Positions 41,115 to 51,822 of a stretch of DNA of 64,000 bases are shown piece by piece. Source of the stretch: Merluccius polli (taxonomy: Eukaryota > Chordata > Actinopteri > Gadiformes > Merlucciidae); NCBI GenBank assembly GCA_030340625.1, contig JAOPHQ010003997.1, positions 1-64,000 on the forward strand, written 5' to 3'. The translations under genes were made by a program, and so were the position numbers. Positions within the stretch are counted from its first letter, which is position 1; each line of letters opens with the position of its first letter. The notes below the pieces were generated by a model. That model searched no databases. It had not been told where the DNA came from and saw only the letters and a program-made list of their open reading frames with translations.

Positions 41115-41710
41115 AGCGCCACCTAGTGGGGGAATTTTGTTCTCGTTTTAAGGTAAGCCTCAGGGAGCCATGTGCTATCATCGTACCAAGTTTCGTTCAA
41201 ATCGCACTTGCCGATGTGGAGATATAAACTTCTTGAATTTAAAGAGCGCCACCTAGTGGCGATGGTCTGAAAATTTGTTAGATGGTTAATGGAGGTATAA
41301 GGAACTATTGACCAAAGTTTGGTGTCGAACAAACATACCAAAGTGGAGAAATTGTCCACTTGCATTTTTGACGTAAAATTTACACAAATTAAAATATTTA
41401 TAGCGCGCTTATTTTTTGAAATATCGAAATACTTCCAATTACTTTTGTTCATGGGACAGTCTGGAGATGCTACGTGTGAAGTTTCGTGCGAATCAGAGAA
41501 AGGCGCATGATTGGAACCTATACACGTAGTAGTTTGTAGTTTTTGCGCTGTAGCAAAAAAAAAATGTAGGCGGAAGTGGGCGTGGCCTATATGAGGAGGT
41601 GCAGCAATGATTCCTGCATGTGTGGATATAAGGTTTATGAATGTGCGACCAAGTGTGGCAGAGTTATGAGCGTTACGGAATTTGCTCAAAAACAGCGCCA
41701 CCTAGTGGTC
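41115..41710 (-). promoter_or_regulatory. Three CTCF-like motifs of Helentron copy 2
   Basis: At about 41115 (CCACCTAGTGGGGG, slightly altered), 41246 and 41694; the minus strand fits the CTCF core. Same relative positions as in the other units. Confidence 0.45.
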
Positions 41711-41914
41711 TTCCAAGTGTGCGACATGAACGTGACGCATAGAATATATAATTTTTCACCAGCCCCGACAACTTTGCCAAATAAAAACAGTCAAATGTAT
41801 ACGTTGAGATGGTGCAAATCGCCGGCAAAGTCGCTAAAATAATAATAATAGGAATAATAATAAACGAAGCAATTTCAATAGGGACCTTCCAGTTTCACTG
41901 GCTCGGTCCCTAAT

Positions 41915-42534
41915 AAACGAAGCAATTTCAATAGGGACCTTCCAGTTTCACTGGCTCGGTCCCTAATAATAAACAGAGCAATTTCAATAGGGACCTTCCA
42001 GTTTCACTGGCTCGGTCCCTAATAAACGAAGCAATTTCAAAAGGGACCTTCCAGTTTCACTGGCTCGGTCCCTAATAATAAACGAAGCAATTTCAATAGG
42101 GACCTTCCAGTTTCACTGGCTCGGTCCCTAATAAACGAAGCAATTTCAATAGGGACCTTCCAGTTTCACTGGCTCGGTCCCTAATAATAATAATAAACGA
42201 AGCAATTTCAATAGGGACCTTCCAGTTTCACTGGCTCGGTCCCTAATAATAATAAACGAAGCAATTTCAATAGGGACCTTCCAGTTTCACTGGCTCGGTC
42301 CCTAATAAACGAAGCAATTTCAAAAGGGACCTTCCAGTTTCACTGGCTCGGTCCCTAATAATAAACGAAGCAATTTCAAAAGGGACCTTCCAGTTTCACT
42401 GGCTCGGTCCCTAATAATAATAAACGAAGCAATTTCAATAGGGACCTTCCAGTTTCACTGGCTCGGTCCCTAATAATAATAAACAAAGCAATTTCAATAG
42501 GGACCTTCCAGTTTCACTGGCTCGGTCCCTAATT
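41915..42534 (+). repeat. Satellite of the Helentron 3' hairpin: eleven further copies
   Basis: Direct repeats of 52-61 bases, TAA(TAA)n-ACGAAGCAATTTCAATA followed by the hairpin GGGACC...CCAGTTTCACTGG...GGTCCC. With the end of copy 2 there are twelve hairpins in a row. The length variation comes from the number of AAT triplets between units. The last unit ends CCCTAATT, and unrelated DNA starts at 42535, so this is the right edge of the whole array. Confidence 0.92.
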
Positions 42535-42564
42535 ATGGACTCTTTTTTGCGGGGGCGGGCATGA

Positions 42565-43373
42565 AAACTAGGGATGAGCGAGTACAGCATTATCTGTATC
42601 TGTTAACCATATGAATTACCTGTATCTGTATCTGTACTCGGAGTGGGCGGGGCCTAACCCGGAAGTGGGTCGGGTTGTCTTGAAATGAGCGAGGTTTTAA
42701 CCAGTATGTTATTTTAAGCATGCAATTGATATGGGTTGATCAGAAATTGTTATTTATCGCTGATTAGAAAACTATTTACAGGACAGCATCAGCATTGAAA
42801 AAAAAAAAAAAACTCAGACGACCGGTGTGTGTGTGTGTATGTGTAGCTTGATTTCCAATATTTATACCACTACTAGCTTTATTTTTTCACGAAATACAGC
42901 AAGAAAGTGTCGGACACCGTGCGTGAAGTAAAAAAAACTGGTTAGAGCCAGGCAGCCAGATGACGGTTAAAAAAAAATCTCTGACAGGCAGAGACGCAAC
43001 GCGAGTCGGCACCACGTCTGAACGAACCCACGTTTACCAGAACTCTACTGGTTCATAAGTAAGTACCAACCTAAGTAATAACAAACCTGAAGCTGAAGAA
43101 ACCCTAAACATTAACGGAAAACGACCCGCGAACCTGAGTGACTGAGGGAGAGACAGAGAGCTGTTCTGTGTGTGAGTGATCAGAGCGGGACACAACAACA
43201 CATCTGCATTGTGTAGGGGAGGGGCGCTGTAGCCTATCACAGAACGCTGACACAGTCAGCTACCCAATGAGGATTTTCATTCAATCCGAGCACAGATATT
43301 GACACGTATTACTCGTATAAAATACTTGTACTCGGCAAAAGTGCTTTATCCGTACCGGATACTCAAAAAGCAA
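42565..43373. mobile_element. Possible hAT-like non-autonomous transposon remnant
   Basis: Begins AGGGATGAGCGAGTACAGC, followed by TATCTGTATCTG motifs and CGGAGTGGGCGGGGCC. It ends around ACTCGTATAAAATACTTGTACTCGG...CCGGATACTC. GAGTAC/GTACTC motifs in opposite orientation at the two sides suggest decayed inverted ends, but a clean TIR and a target-site duplication are not visible. An A15 run and a GT microsatellite lie inside. No coding sequence. Confidence 0.35.
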
Positions 43374-43403
43374 TGTCCTCTTTGTTTTCTTTTTAGTTGT
43401 GTC

Positions 43404-43740
43404 ATAAAATGAGCAGTCTTGAAGAATAAAATGAAAATGCAGTTTGGATGATCTATTATTCATTTTATTTATGAGTCAAATAATGCAGCAATGACCTTGA
43501 AATGAAAATGCCTTTCTGTTAATGCATTTTAATTTTCAAATTTGACATTTCAAATTGAATTTTGGTAACTATTTGCTGGGCATCTTTTGAAAATTAAATC
43601 TTAAATGTCCTTTTCTTTTTCATTTTAATTAAGTTACAAAATGAGCAATATTGAAGAAGAAAATGAAAATGCAGTTTGGATGATTTATTTTTCATTTTAT
43701 TTATGTGTCAAAAAATGCAGCTATATTCTGAAAATGAAAA
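43404..43740. repeat. Diverged ~235-bp direct duplication
   Basis: ATGAGCA(G/A)T(C/A)TTGAAGAA, AAAATGAAAATGCAGTTTGG and TTCATTTTATTTATG appear at 43408-43485 and again at 43640-43715. Confidence 0.6.
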
Positions 43741-43798
43741 AGCATTTCTGTTAATCCACTTTGAATTATGGTACAGATTTGCTTCCATATCCATTAGG

Positions 43799-43985
43799 TT
43801 GATGCATGACCAAATCCTTGCTGAAGCCAGGGTAAGATGTTCACAGCTTTTTGTACATTAACTTATGTTTCAGTACCTCAGCAACTCAGTCTAACACGAT
43901 CTTTGACTTAAACACAGAAAGCTGAGGAGGGCAAACGGGCACTGTCTGGAGGGGACTCACCACGGAGCTCCACCAAAAGCAGCTG
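43799..43985 (+). pseudogene. Two possible C-terminal exons of an unrecognised gene
   Basis: An acceptor-like CCATTAG (43798), a short open stretch and a donor GCCAGG|GTAAGA near 43830, then AACACAG|AAAGCTGAGG at about 43917 with an open frame (KAEEGKRALSGGD...) ending in TGA at about 43985. Joined they would make a short charged C-terminus. No family recognised, and the call rests on splice signals and phase only. Confidence 0.25.
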
Positions 43986-44279
43986 AGAGAAACGTAGAGG
44001 CCGTGCAGGCCGATGTAGTGGCCTAACTACAGGTTTGTTTATGTAAAAAGTCAGATCAGATGACTGTAATGACAAAAATGTAATACAGATGTTATGTAAA
44101 GTAGTCCAATAGTAGAAGAAATCATTAGCTACTAAATTAAACTGAAAAACATACAGTATCTTATTTGTAATTTCAGGAAACGTCCATCTACTATATATAC
44201 TTACTTTATATTGATTCTCATCTATAAAGGAAGGCAATTACAACTCAAGCTCAATCTTTGCACATTTTTGTTCTTGAGC

Positions 44280-44355
44280 AATTAGATTTTAGATTATTAG
44301 AACATTAATTAGAAGTGTGCTTCTAATTAATGTTCTAATAATCTAAAATCTAATT
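44280..44355. repeat. Perfect palindrome with 36-bp arms
   Basis: Left arm 44280-44315 begins AATTAGATTTTAGATTATTA; the right arm 44320-44355 is its exact reverse complement; the spacer is TGTG. It is the most perfect simple inverted repeat outside the array. Confidence 0.95.
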
Positions 44356-44359
44356 GAAA

Positions 44360-45060
44360 CAGTGCAAAATTGTGTATAACACAACAAGAAAGGGTATGAT
44401 GAAACAACTTGATTGGAAATCTGGATGGCAAGTCTCTTTAGTGAAAGAAATACTGGTAAACGTTACAATAGCAGCAGTGGAAGTGTCGTGTGGTCTGGAA
44501 CTTGAATATTCCAAGATGGGGCAATATAGATGGTATAATATAGAATACTAGGAAAAAGCAATGAAGTGGTTGGAAAAAAACAGAGACAGGCTGTATTGAT
44601 AAAGTCAGATGAGACAGAAGAGGCACTTTAACACAAACTATTAAATACATACCAAACTTGGCAAGGCTGCCACTCTACGAGGACCTCTGTTTTGCCCTAT
44701 CAAGGAAAGGAACCATACATTCAGTAGTAAGATAATTAGTTCAGTGTTGGCCTATGAGTTTGATAGACAAAATGCATTTAAAACTACCGTCAGATTGAAA
44801 ATAAGAGAACCAGGCTATGGTGACAGGAAGAGTAGTCAATTAGCAATTCACTTTTTTCAAACAATATATAGTTACACTCAATCTGTACAGACATTCTGTA
44901 CATACCTTTCCTCTTACTCTTCTGCGTCAGAGCCCCGTGACTGACGTCTTGGAGGTGCACAGTAGAGACAGCTGTGGGATTGGAAAATAAAATATTACTC
45001 ATTCAGGCAAGTTTTATTTGTATGACATATAGTACCTCATGCATGATCCTTTGATTGAAA
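44360..45060. other. Non-coding stretch, nothing recognised
   Basis: AT-rich DNA with short open frames of no recognisable family. No repeat structure or RNA gene seen. Confidence 0.4.
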
Positions 45061-45075
45061 AATCTTTTCTCCTTA

Positions 45076-45199
45076 CCTGGCCCTTCCATGTCTGGGGGTG
45101 CCTCCTCCTCCACCTGCACAGCCTCCTCCTCCACTGCGCGGCCTCCTCCTCCTCCTCCTGCGCAGCCCTGTCCTCCAACTCTCCCATGTCCATCGCCAT
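45076..45199 (-). pseudogene. Possible first coding exon, unrecognised acidic/Arg-rich protein
   Basis: On the minus strand an ATG at 45199 opens MAMDMGELEDRAAQEEEEE, continues with WRRRLCRWRRRHPQTWKGQ and meets a donor GGCCAG|GTAAGG at about 45076. Acidic then basic composition. No continuation was found nearby, and the sequence may be low-complexity chance coding. Confidence 0.25.
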
Positions 45200-46522
45200 C
45201 TAAGATGACATAAGATAACACTTACTGTTCAGAATTGGACAGTGAGTGAGGTGCGTTCCTTTAAACATCGTTTAGTTAGACCAGAGAATGTCTAATAAGG
45301 AGAGAAGTTCCACTCTCGGTTTACTTCCTGGTTCTGAACTGTTGCAGTTCCCCTCTGGTTCCATGTGAGGGCGCTCACATGGTGAGTGCAGAATGAATGG
45401 CGGTCTATGGAGCTATACCCCTCAAACTCCACTTTTCTCAGGATATAATTTTTTGTCTAGTAATTTGAATGTTGCTTTCGAAAGGGGATGCAAAGAAAGT
45501 CACTTATTTGCTTTAAAAAAGTATTTTAAAATGTCAATGACGTCATACTCATCTTAGGGGAGAGTGGGGTAAAGTGAGACATTTTTTACATTTGTTCCCC
45601 TCCAAGCGAGCTGAAATGATATATCAGTTAAATTTACACATTTCCCATTAATTCAGGATGTTTTCTTGCAATGGAAATTATTAGAATGTATTCAGGATGA
45701 AGGGCAGTGAAAATATGATGTTTTTAAAAAAAGTGGTCTTGTGTCTCACTTTACCCCAGTTTAGGGGTAAAGTGAGACAGACCAGAAAAGTCAATGGGGT
45801 AAAGTGAACCAGCTTGGGGTAAACTGATCCACTTACTTTTTCCACTCTGAAACTACCATAACAACATATGTTTCAACAGTTAGAATCCTGACAACTAGCT
45901 TGACAACCTCACATTCCAGAACAAATGTTGGACAAGTAACAGAATCATGGGGATTGGTCAATGTGGCAGGGTTCGTCCTCACCACACGCCACCTAAGTGG
46001 CTTTCTTTCGGGGCCCTCCGACACAGGACACGGGTAGATGGTGTTCAAAGTGTTTATTGGAGTTTCAGGCAGATGGTATACGCCGAGCTGATGGTACAAC
46101 TGCCATGACAGTGCTCCTCCTGGAGTGTGTGGTGATAGCTGGTTTATCCTGGGTGCCATGATTGCTCATGCACCACAGGTGTGCAGCCCCACCCAGCCAG
46201 AGTCCAATCAGTGTGACTCCGGCCAGGTGAGGCTGTAGACCAGCCATCAACACACACACTCCACATACACCTCCACAGTCAATTAAGCACATTTTTTCCT
46301 AAGCACTTGAAAGTAATTCTAAACAAAATCAAATACAACATAATGTAATTCAAAATGTTTAATTAACATTAAAATGAGATAGAAATCACCTTGTTGCAAA
46401 TGAGATAGAAATCACCTTGTAGTGTTGAACTCATACACTACAAAATATTCATTTTGTATATGTAGCCTACTGTATAAAAATGCCAGTAGCCTATTGAACA
46501 CAGCCCACACACACACACACAC

Positions 46523-46524
<2 letters not shown>

Positions 46525-46580
<56 letters not shown>
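46525..46580. repeat. (TAA)n microsatellite
   Basis: About 18 uninterrupted TAA triplets, preceded by a short CA run. Confidence 0.95.
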
Positions 46581-47229
46581 AATAAAAACAATTTCAGCAA
46601 ACAGAACACAGTCTGGGGGTCAGAACACAGGACCCTTACAGCCAGCTAGAACAGCCTGGGACTCGATCCACAATTAGAGCATCAGTCAATCCAGCCCTGA
46701 AGACTGCAGGGGAAGACGTAGAGCTGCTCTCTACGTGTGGTCCCTCCAGGCGTCTTGGGTTGAGGCAGCTTCCTTACTGTAATTATTAATTACATTAAAA
46801 ATATGTTTAAAACTAAAAAGTGAGACACTGGGTAAAGTGAGACACTGTATCACTTTACCCCACAGCATTTGTCTCACTTTACCCCACCTCCACCTTTTTA
46901 GAAAAAATTACCTTTCTTAGCAATTCAGGCTAACCTTCAGCTAACATCATGACATGATGTTATATGTTGGTAGTTCATCAACAGGTATGATATAAGTTTT
47001 TCTACCTGAATCAATTTGCTTTGGCACAACAGCTGATTAAGTTGACAGCAAGAAAATGTACTTTTACATGCAAAAAAAATGTTTTTTGGAAAAAAACATG
47101 CTTACCTCAGCAAAATGAGCTTCTCTCCTTTATGGGCAAGGGGAAATGGGAGGAGCTTGAAAACAAAATGGTCACATGGGCACAAATGTGTTCTGTTGCC
47201 TAGATACAGGGCGTGTCTCACATTACCCA

Positions 47230-47946
47230 AGCTGTGTCCCAATTCACGGAATGCATCCTTCGAAGTGCGCATTCGAAGGGCGCTTACGTCACAACGCTGC
47301 GCGAAGGCTGTCCCAATTCGCCGACTCCTTCGAATGCGTACTTCAAATGCGCACTTCTTTTCCCTCTTTTGGAGGACGCATCGCATGTATCCTTCGCGGC
47401 CTCGCATATCCCAAAATCCTTTGCGCGCCGCTGTTCAGAGGCGGGAAAAGAATAATGGCGACACCAAGTGGCGATGAATTTATATTTAAATGTAATAAGT
47501 ATTGGGTTTATATTTAATTACTTTTACTTACTACTTGTTATACTTTTACTCATTACTTATATTGTATTACTTTTATTATCCCCGCTTTATTTCCAGACTG
47601 TAAAACTGCAAACTCAGTTAAACGATTGGATTGAATAAAGAGCTACGTTTATGATTATCACTATTATATGTTATACTTCATTATTATCATTATTATGATC
47701 ATTTTTTGCTTTATTACAACCCGTCTGTTTTTCAACTGACGGCAACGGCTACGTTACTACGGTTACTACCAACTGACGGCTGGTGACGCGGCTGTGGTCA
47801 CGCAACCAGGAAATGCTTCGAAGGCTAGACCGTCTCATTTAACAACGGTTGATGCGGACTTCGAAGGACCCTTCGAAGTACGCATCCTTCGAAGGCCGCG
47901 AGGCTGCGTACTTCGAAGCATGCATCCCGTGAATTGGGACACAGCT
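47230..47946. mobile_element. Inner TIR transposon (717 bp)
   Basis: 36-bp TIRs matching at 34 positions: 47230-47265 (AGCTGTGTCCCAATTCACGG...) and 47911-47946. CTTCGAAG motifs are repeated inside. It sits just inside the right end of the middle element, so it inserted last. It contains no gene; the overlapping open frames follow its CpG-rich sequence. Confidence 0.8.
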
Positions 47947-48480
47947 CCAGTGTCTCACTTTACCCCACTCTCCCCTACGACCAGAGATACTGCTTTACGG
48001 CAAGCCTCTCCCTTTCCCTCAAGGCATCGAAAACACAGCAGTACATACATAACGATACGCAGATAAAAGTGCCAGCAACCAAAAGTTGCTGTGTTAAAAA
48101 AAAAAGAACTTGGGCGAAATTGTCCACCATAACGTTCTGGTCCCGCTTCGGATGCCAAGATGCCATCAAGCAGATCTCTGGTCGTAATCAGTCCTTCACT
48201 GACCAATCAGCATTCATTAGCAGAATGCTAGCGTGTTATGGGCAATAACAACACGTCCTGTAAGAAATCGAAAGGACATAAGTACTCGTTCATTCAACTT
48301 TCGATCTATAACCTATGTTGAACTTGTAAGAACTACAATCAAATCGGAGTTTTTTCAATGAGAATCAGGTGAAAGAGACACATTTAGCCGTGTAGCTCCA
48401 TCTGCTCCCATTCATTCTGCACTCACGGCGCCCCCAGTGGAGCTCTGGTGGAACTGCAACCAGAATTCGGTACAATGGGA

Positions 48481-49393
48481 CTTAAAGAAGCACTATGCAA
48501 CTCGTTTATCAAAAATAACCTTAACCATGCAGGTTGAGAGTCGTTCTGATCGTTCTACAACACTTTCTGGGTTGTTTGGTGGGTGTTTCATCTCCCCCTG
48601 TTGGGTCCCCGCGGAAAAACAGAACATGCAACTTCATGTGGCCGTCCCGGCCACTTACGGATGTGACGCAGCGGAAGTATCCAATCGCGCCTCGAAAATG
48701 TAGTCAGATTGTAGTTTCACTGCTTTACGGTAGACCTGGGCGGGGGTGCCAAACATGGGTCCGGCTGAATATAAAGAGTCAGTTGCAAGGCAATTCTGGA
48801 TCAATCGACAAATCCACTATGGATCCATCAAGACCCAAGAGGGGAAGGTCGGAGGAATCGAAGAATAAGAGAAAGGATTATGATAAACAAAGAAACCAGA
48901 CACGAGTGAACATAGGGCGAGCTTATGCGGAATGGCGTCAACTGAGAGACTCGGAAGAATGCAAAACGGACACCGACTTGGCTGTCTTGCTGCTGAAATT
49001 GTAAGTAGCCTACCCTTGGGTGAACTTCGTTTTTGTATTGTGGTTTGAGAGTCTGTTGAACAATGTGTTTTGCTCGACCGTTTTATTGTGAGCCCTGTAT
49101 GTGTTTAGCTTGGTTGCTTCATGGCTAGCTTGCTAGCTAGTGAGGGTTTATCCTAGCAGTGACTTGCTACCACACATGTTTGTTTGCGGTCCGAATCCAG
49201 GTTCTCGTTGTGTATTACTATTTATTTATCGAAGTGGGGGGTGGGGGGCGTTGTCAATGAGTTTTTACGACAGTGTTGTAGGCCTATTCCGAAGCTGCAG
49301 GGGGAGCTCTATAGTGAGAAATGCGAACCCAATTCCGGCGAAAACCCAGAAACAGCGGAGGAATAACCGAGTTGCATAGCGCACCTTTAATAG
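48481..49393 (+). mobile_element. TIR element carrying the first exon of a lost gene (~0.9 kb)
   Basis: The ends are inverted repeats: CTTAAAGAAGCACTATGCAACTCG at 48480 and CGAGTTGCATAGCGCACCTTTAA near 49370-49391. Between them lie a probable promoter and one coding exon (48819-49000). It looks like the 5' part of a larger transposon with the rest deleted, or a gene end captured between TIRs. Confidence 0.6.
48819..49000 (+). CDS. First coding exon of a transposon-type gene (fragment)
   Basis: The ATG at 48819 opens MDPSRPKRGRSEESKNKRKD, a basic stretch, followed by RVNIGRAYAEWRQLRDSEEC and DTDLAVLLLKL, then a perfect donor GTAAGT at 49001. The KR-rich start and the RVNIG..xxW..L motif look like the N-terminus of a repeated family in fish genomes, but I cannot name it with confidence. 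No acceptor or downstream exon is present before the right TIR, so this is a truncated gene. Confidence 0.5.
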
Positions 49394-50156
49394 GGAGTGG
49401 ACAGGCTCTCCGTAGACGGGCTCTGGTTAGACGTTCATTGGACACTGTTTCTAGTTTTCGTGCACAGTTTCAAGGTACCCCCAGATCAGCAGTCTGAGTA
49501 GCCAATCAGTGAACTTTATTCACCTGTCCATCACGCTGAACTGTCCCGCCTTCCAATCAGCGCGAGTCACGTTGAGTCAGAACCACAGTTCGAGGCCGGA
49601 GACTCAAGAACACTATTATCTATTTCTTTACCGTGCGTCCTTTCGAAAGTAAGTATATAAACGACCTGTTTGCCTTGTCAATCCGTTTAATATCAAGCAT
49701 CTCGTATAGTCTAGTGAATGGTCCGGTTGTTTAGCACGTGGAGCTTGCATGTAACTTGCGTGTAGCTTGCGTGTAAATCGCGGTTAATTCCATATAATTA
49801 TGTATGTACTATTCCTCGGTAGACTTATGGCGTGTCACTAGACACTTTCACCCCGTTAGTGGGTTAATTACTCGTTCTGTAAAATTAGTAGCAGCCCTGC
49901 CGTTTGTACAGTGAGAAGGGCTGTTTCAGATCTAGCGCTGTGCTCACAGCTCAGCTTCTTAAAGGGCCAGTGGTAATGTTCATGCATCTTATGCCTGGAG
50001 TTGTGCCTTTGATATACATACCTTATCTGTGAAGGGCATTCAGGATCTGTGCTACTTACTCATTGTTATTCATCAGTATTATTCAGAGCACTTCTTCTGT
50101 TGAATTGTGGCTGTTTATTTAATGCATATGTGACAGTAAGAAACTATATTAGTATA

Positions 50157-50193
<37 letters not shown>

Positions 50194-50302
50194 CTTAATA
50201 TTGTATTTTCTGTTTGTTCTATTTCTATTCTGTATAGAAACCACGGTTTACATAGTTTCACGGCCTACACAGCCTTTCATGGCCGAAATGTCGGTTGTCT
50301 AG
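49394..50302. other. Non-coding region with promoter-like features and an ATT microsatellite
   Basis: Two CCAAT boxes in the order AGCCAATCAG (about 49499) and TCCAATCAGCG (about 49553), and a donor-like GAAA|GTAAGT at about 49648 followed by TATATAAACG, could mark an upstream exon, but no coding sequence follows. (ATT)n at about 50156-50192. The rest is unremarkable. Confidence 0.35.
50156..50192. repeat. (ATT)n microsatellite
   Basis: About twelve ATT triplets. Confidence 0.9.
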
Positions 50303-50543
50303 AATTCAATTCAATTCAATTTTATTTGTATAGCGCCAATTCATAACAGAAGTTATCTCAGGGCACTTTTCAAATGGAGCAGGTCTAGACCAAACTCCTA
50401 ATAACATTTACAGAGACCCAACAGTACCACCATGAGCAAGCACTTGGCACGGGGGCAAGGAAAAACTGCCTGTTAAAAGGCAGAAACCTTGGACAGACCC
50501 TTCGGCTCTAGGTGGGTGGTCATCTGCCTTGACCAGTTGGGGT

Positions 50544-50577
<34 letters not shown>

Positions 50578-50799
50578 GAGAGAGAGCAAGCAACTACATC
50601 AATGCACTAGCACCAATGATGGGGGACAGCGAGCAGCAACAACAGTAACTGTATATAACTGGTAACTGATATTAGCAATGGCAGTCAAGCAGGACCATGG
50701 AGGCTCCGCCAGGATCCATGAGAACCTGCGAGACAAGAAATCACAAGAACTCCGGGGAAGAAGTGTTAGTAACATGCATTAATGGGACATGAATGTGTG

Positions 50800-50843
<44 letters not shown>

Positions 50844-50928
50844 CTCAGTGCACCAAGGGAAATCCCCCGATAGTCTAGGCCTATAGCAGCATAACTAAGG
50901 GATGGTTCAGGACTCACCTGATCCAGCC

Positions 50929-51822
50929 CTAACTATAAGCTTTATCAAAGAGGAACGTCTTAAGCCTACTCTTAAATGTGGAGAGGGTGTCTGCCTCCCG
51001 AACCACAACTGGAAGCTGGTTCCACTGAAGAGGAGCTTGGTAACTGAAGGCTCTGGCTCCGGTTCTACTTTTAGAAACTATTGGAACCACCAGTAGCCCT
51101 GCATTCAGAGAACGCAGTGTTCTAGTGGGGTAGTAGGGTACTATGAGCTCTTTGAGATATGAAGGGGCCTGCCCATGAAGAGCTTTATAGGTGAGGAGGA
51201 GGATTTTAAATTCTATTCTAAATTTTACAGGGAGCCAATGCAGAGAAGCTAGTACAGGAGAGATGTGATCTCTTTTCCTAGTTCCTGTCAGTACTCGCGC
51301 TGCAGCGTTTTGAATTAATTGAAGCATCTTAATGGATTTATTTGGACAACCTGATAATAAGGAGTTGCAGTAATCCAGCCTTGAGGTAACAAATGCATGG
51401 ATTAGTTTTTCTGCGTCTGTCTTTGATAGGATGCGTCTGATTTTTGTAATATTACGTAAATGAAAAAAGGCAGTCCTAGAGGTCTGCTTTATGTGGGAAT
51501 TAAATGACAGATCCTGATCAAAGATAACTCCAAGATTCCTGACAGTGGTGCTAGAGGCCAATGTAATGCCATCTAGAGTAGCTATATCTGTAGACATTAA
51601 GTCTCTAAGGTTTTTGGGGCCAAGTACAAGAATTTCGGTTTTCTCTGAGTTTAACATCAGAAAATTGCAGCTCATCCAGGATTTTATGTCTTTAAGACAT
51701 GTTTGTAATTTAGATAATTGATTAATTTCATCGGGTTTGATCGATAGATATAACTGCGTATCATCTGCATAACAATGAAAGTTAATGGAGTGCTTTCTAA
51801 TAATATCGCCTAAAGGGAGCAT
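50929..51822 (-). CDS. L2 LINE ORF2, C-terminal part of the reverse transcriptase
   Basis: 297 codons. It opens with MLPLGDIIRK and soon has the catalytic FHCYADDT motif (YADD, Asp-Asp of the polymerase site), then the thumb and C-terminal region typical of L2 (NLGVIFDQDLSF, DYCNSLLSGCPN, LQLIQNAAARVLTGT, LHWLPV, FKSRLKTFLF). Its first Met is internal: the frame is the direct continuation of the longer ORF2 piece after a one-base shift near 51870. Ends in TAA at 50929-50931. Confidence 0.85.
   Translation of the reverse strand: MLPLGDIIRKHSINFHCYADDTQLYLSIKPDEINQLSKLQTCLKDIKSWMSCNFLMLNSEKTEILVLGPKNLRDLMSTDIATLDGITLASSTTVRNLGVIFDQDLSFNSHIKQTSRTAFFHLRNITKIRRILSKTDAEKLIHAFVTSRLDYCNSLLSGCPNKSIKMLQLIQNAAARVLTGTRKRDHISPVLASLHWLPVKFRIEFKILLLTYKALHGQAPSYLKELIVPYYPTRTLRSLNAGLLVVPIVSKSRTGARAFSYQAPLQWNQLPVVVREADTLSTFKSRLKTFLFDKAYS

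Larger units (their letters stand above)
25623..41914 (+). mobile_element. Autonomous giant Helentron, copy 2 (~16.3 kb)
   Basis: Same layout as copy 1, in the same orientation, offset by 23,396 bases at the promoter and 23,332 at the stop codon. The region from the promoter to the middle of the giant exon is almost identical to copy 1. The OTU-to-basic-repeat part is clearly more diverged, and the RepHel part is again very similar. It differs in having seven 14-aa repeats, diverged 18-aa repeats, a shorter 3' UTR and three sub-repeats. The last exon is broken around 32530-32650 and 33082, but RepHel-EEP is one unbroken 2179-codon frame. Confidence 0.88.
45555..47977. mobile_element. Middle TIR transposon (~2.4 kb), TAGGGGAGAGTGGGGTAAAG ends
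   Basis: Perfect ~27-bp TIRs at 45555-45581 and 47951-47977. The motif GGGGTAAAGTGAGAC recurs internally in both orientations (45740-45830, 46820-46890), as in many MITEs built from terminal sequence. It contains the TAA microsatellite at 46525-46580. No transposase. Confidence 0.75.
45325..48480. mobile_element. Outer TIR transposon of a nested set (~3.1 kb)
   Basis: Imperfect ~100-bp terminal inverted repeats. The left end contains TTGCAGTTCC...GGTGAGTGCAGAATGAATGG...ATGGAGCTA (45340-45415). The right end holds the reverse complement (TAGCTCCAT...CCATTCATTCTGCACTCAC...GGAACTGCAA, 48390-48465). The interior is mostly occupied by two further elements. No transposase is visible; superfamily undetermined. 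Confidence 0.55.

Noticed and set aside
41915..42534. CRISPR-like look of the regular 52-61-base repeats
   Set aside because: There are no unique spacers, and the gaps are only AAT triplets; this is a eukaryotic hairpin satellite.
45950..46290. Possible solo LTR inside the middle TIR element (AGTGTTTATTGGAG region)
   Set aside because: No TG...CA borders with a target duplication could be placed; evidence too thin to annotate.
47079..47517. Several overlapping open frames near 47.1-47.5 kb on both strands
   Set aside because: They coincide with the CpG-rich inner TIR element and differ in every frame; no conserved motif.
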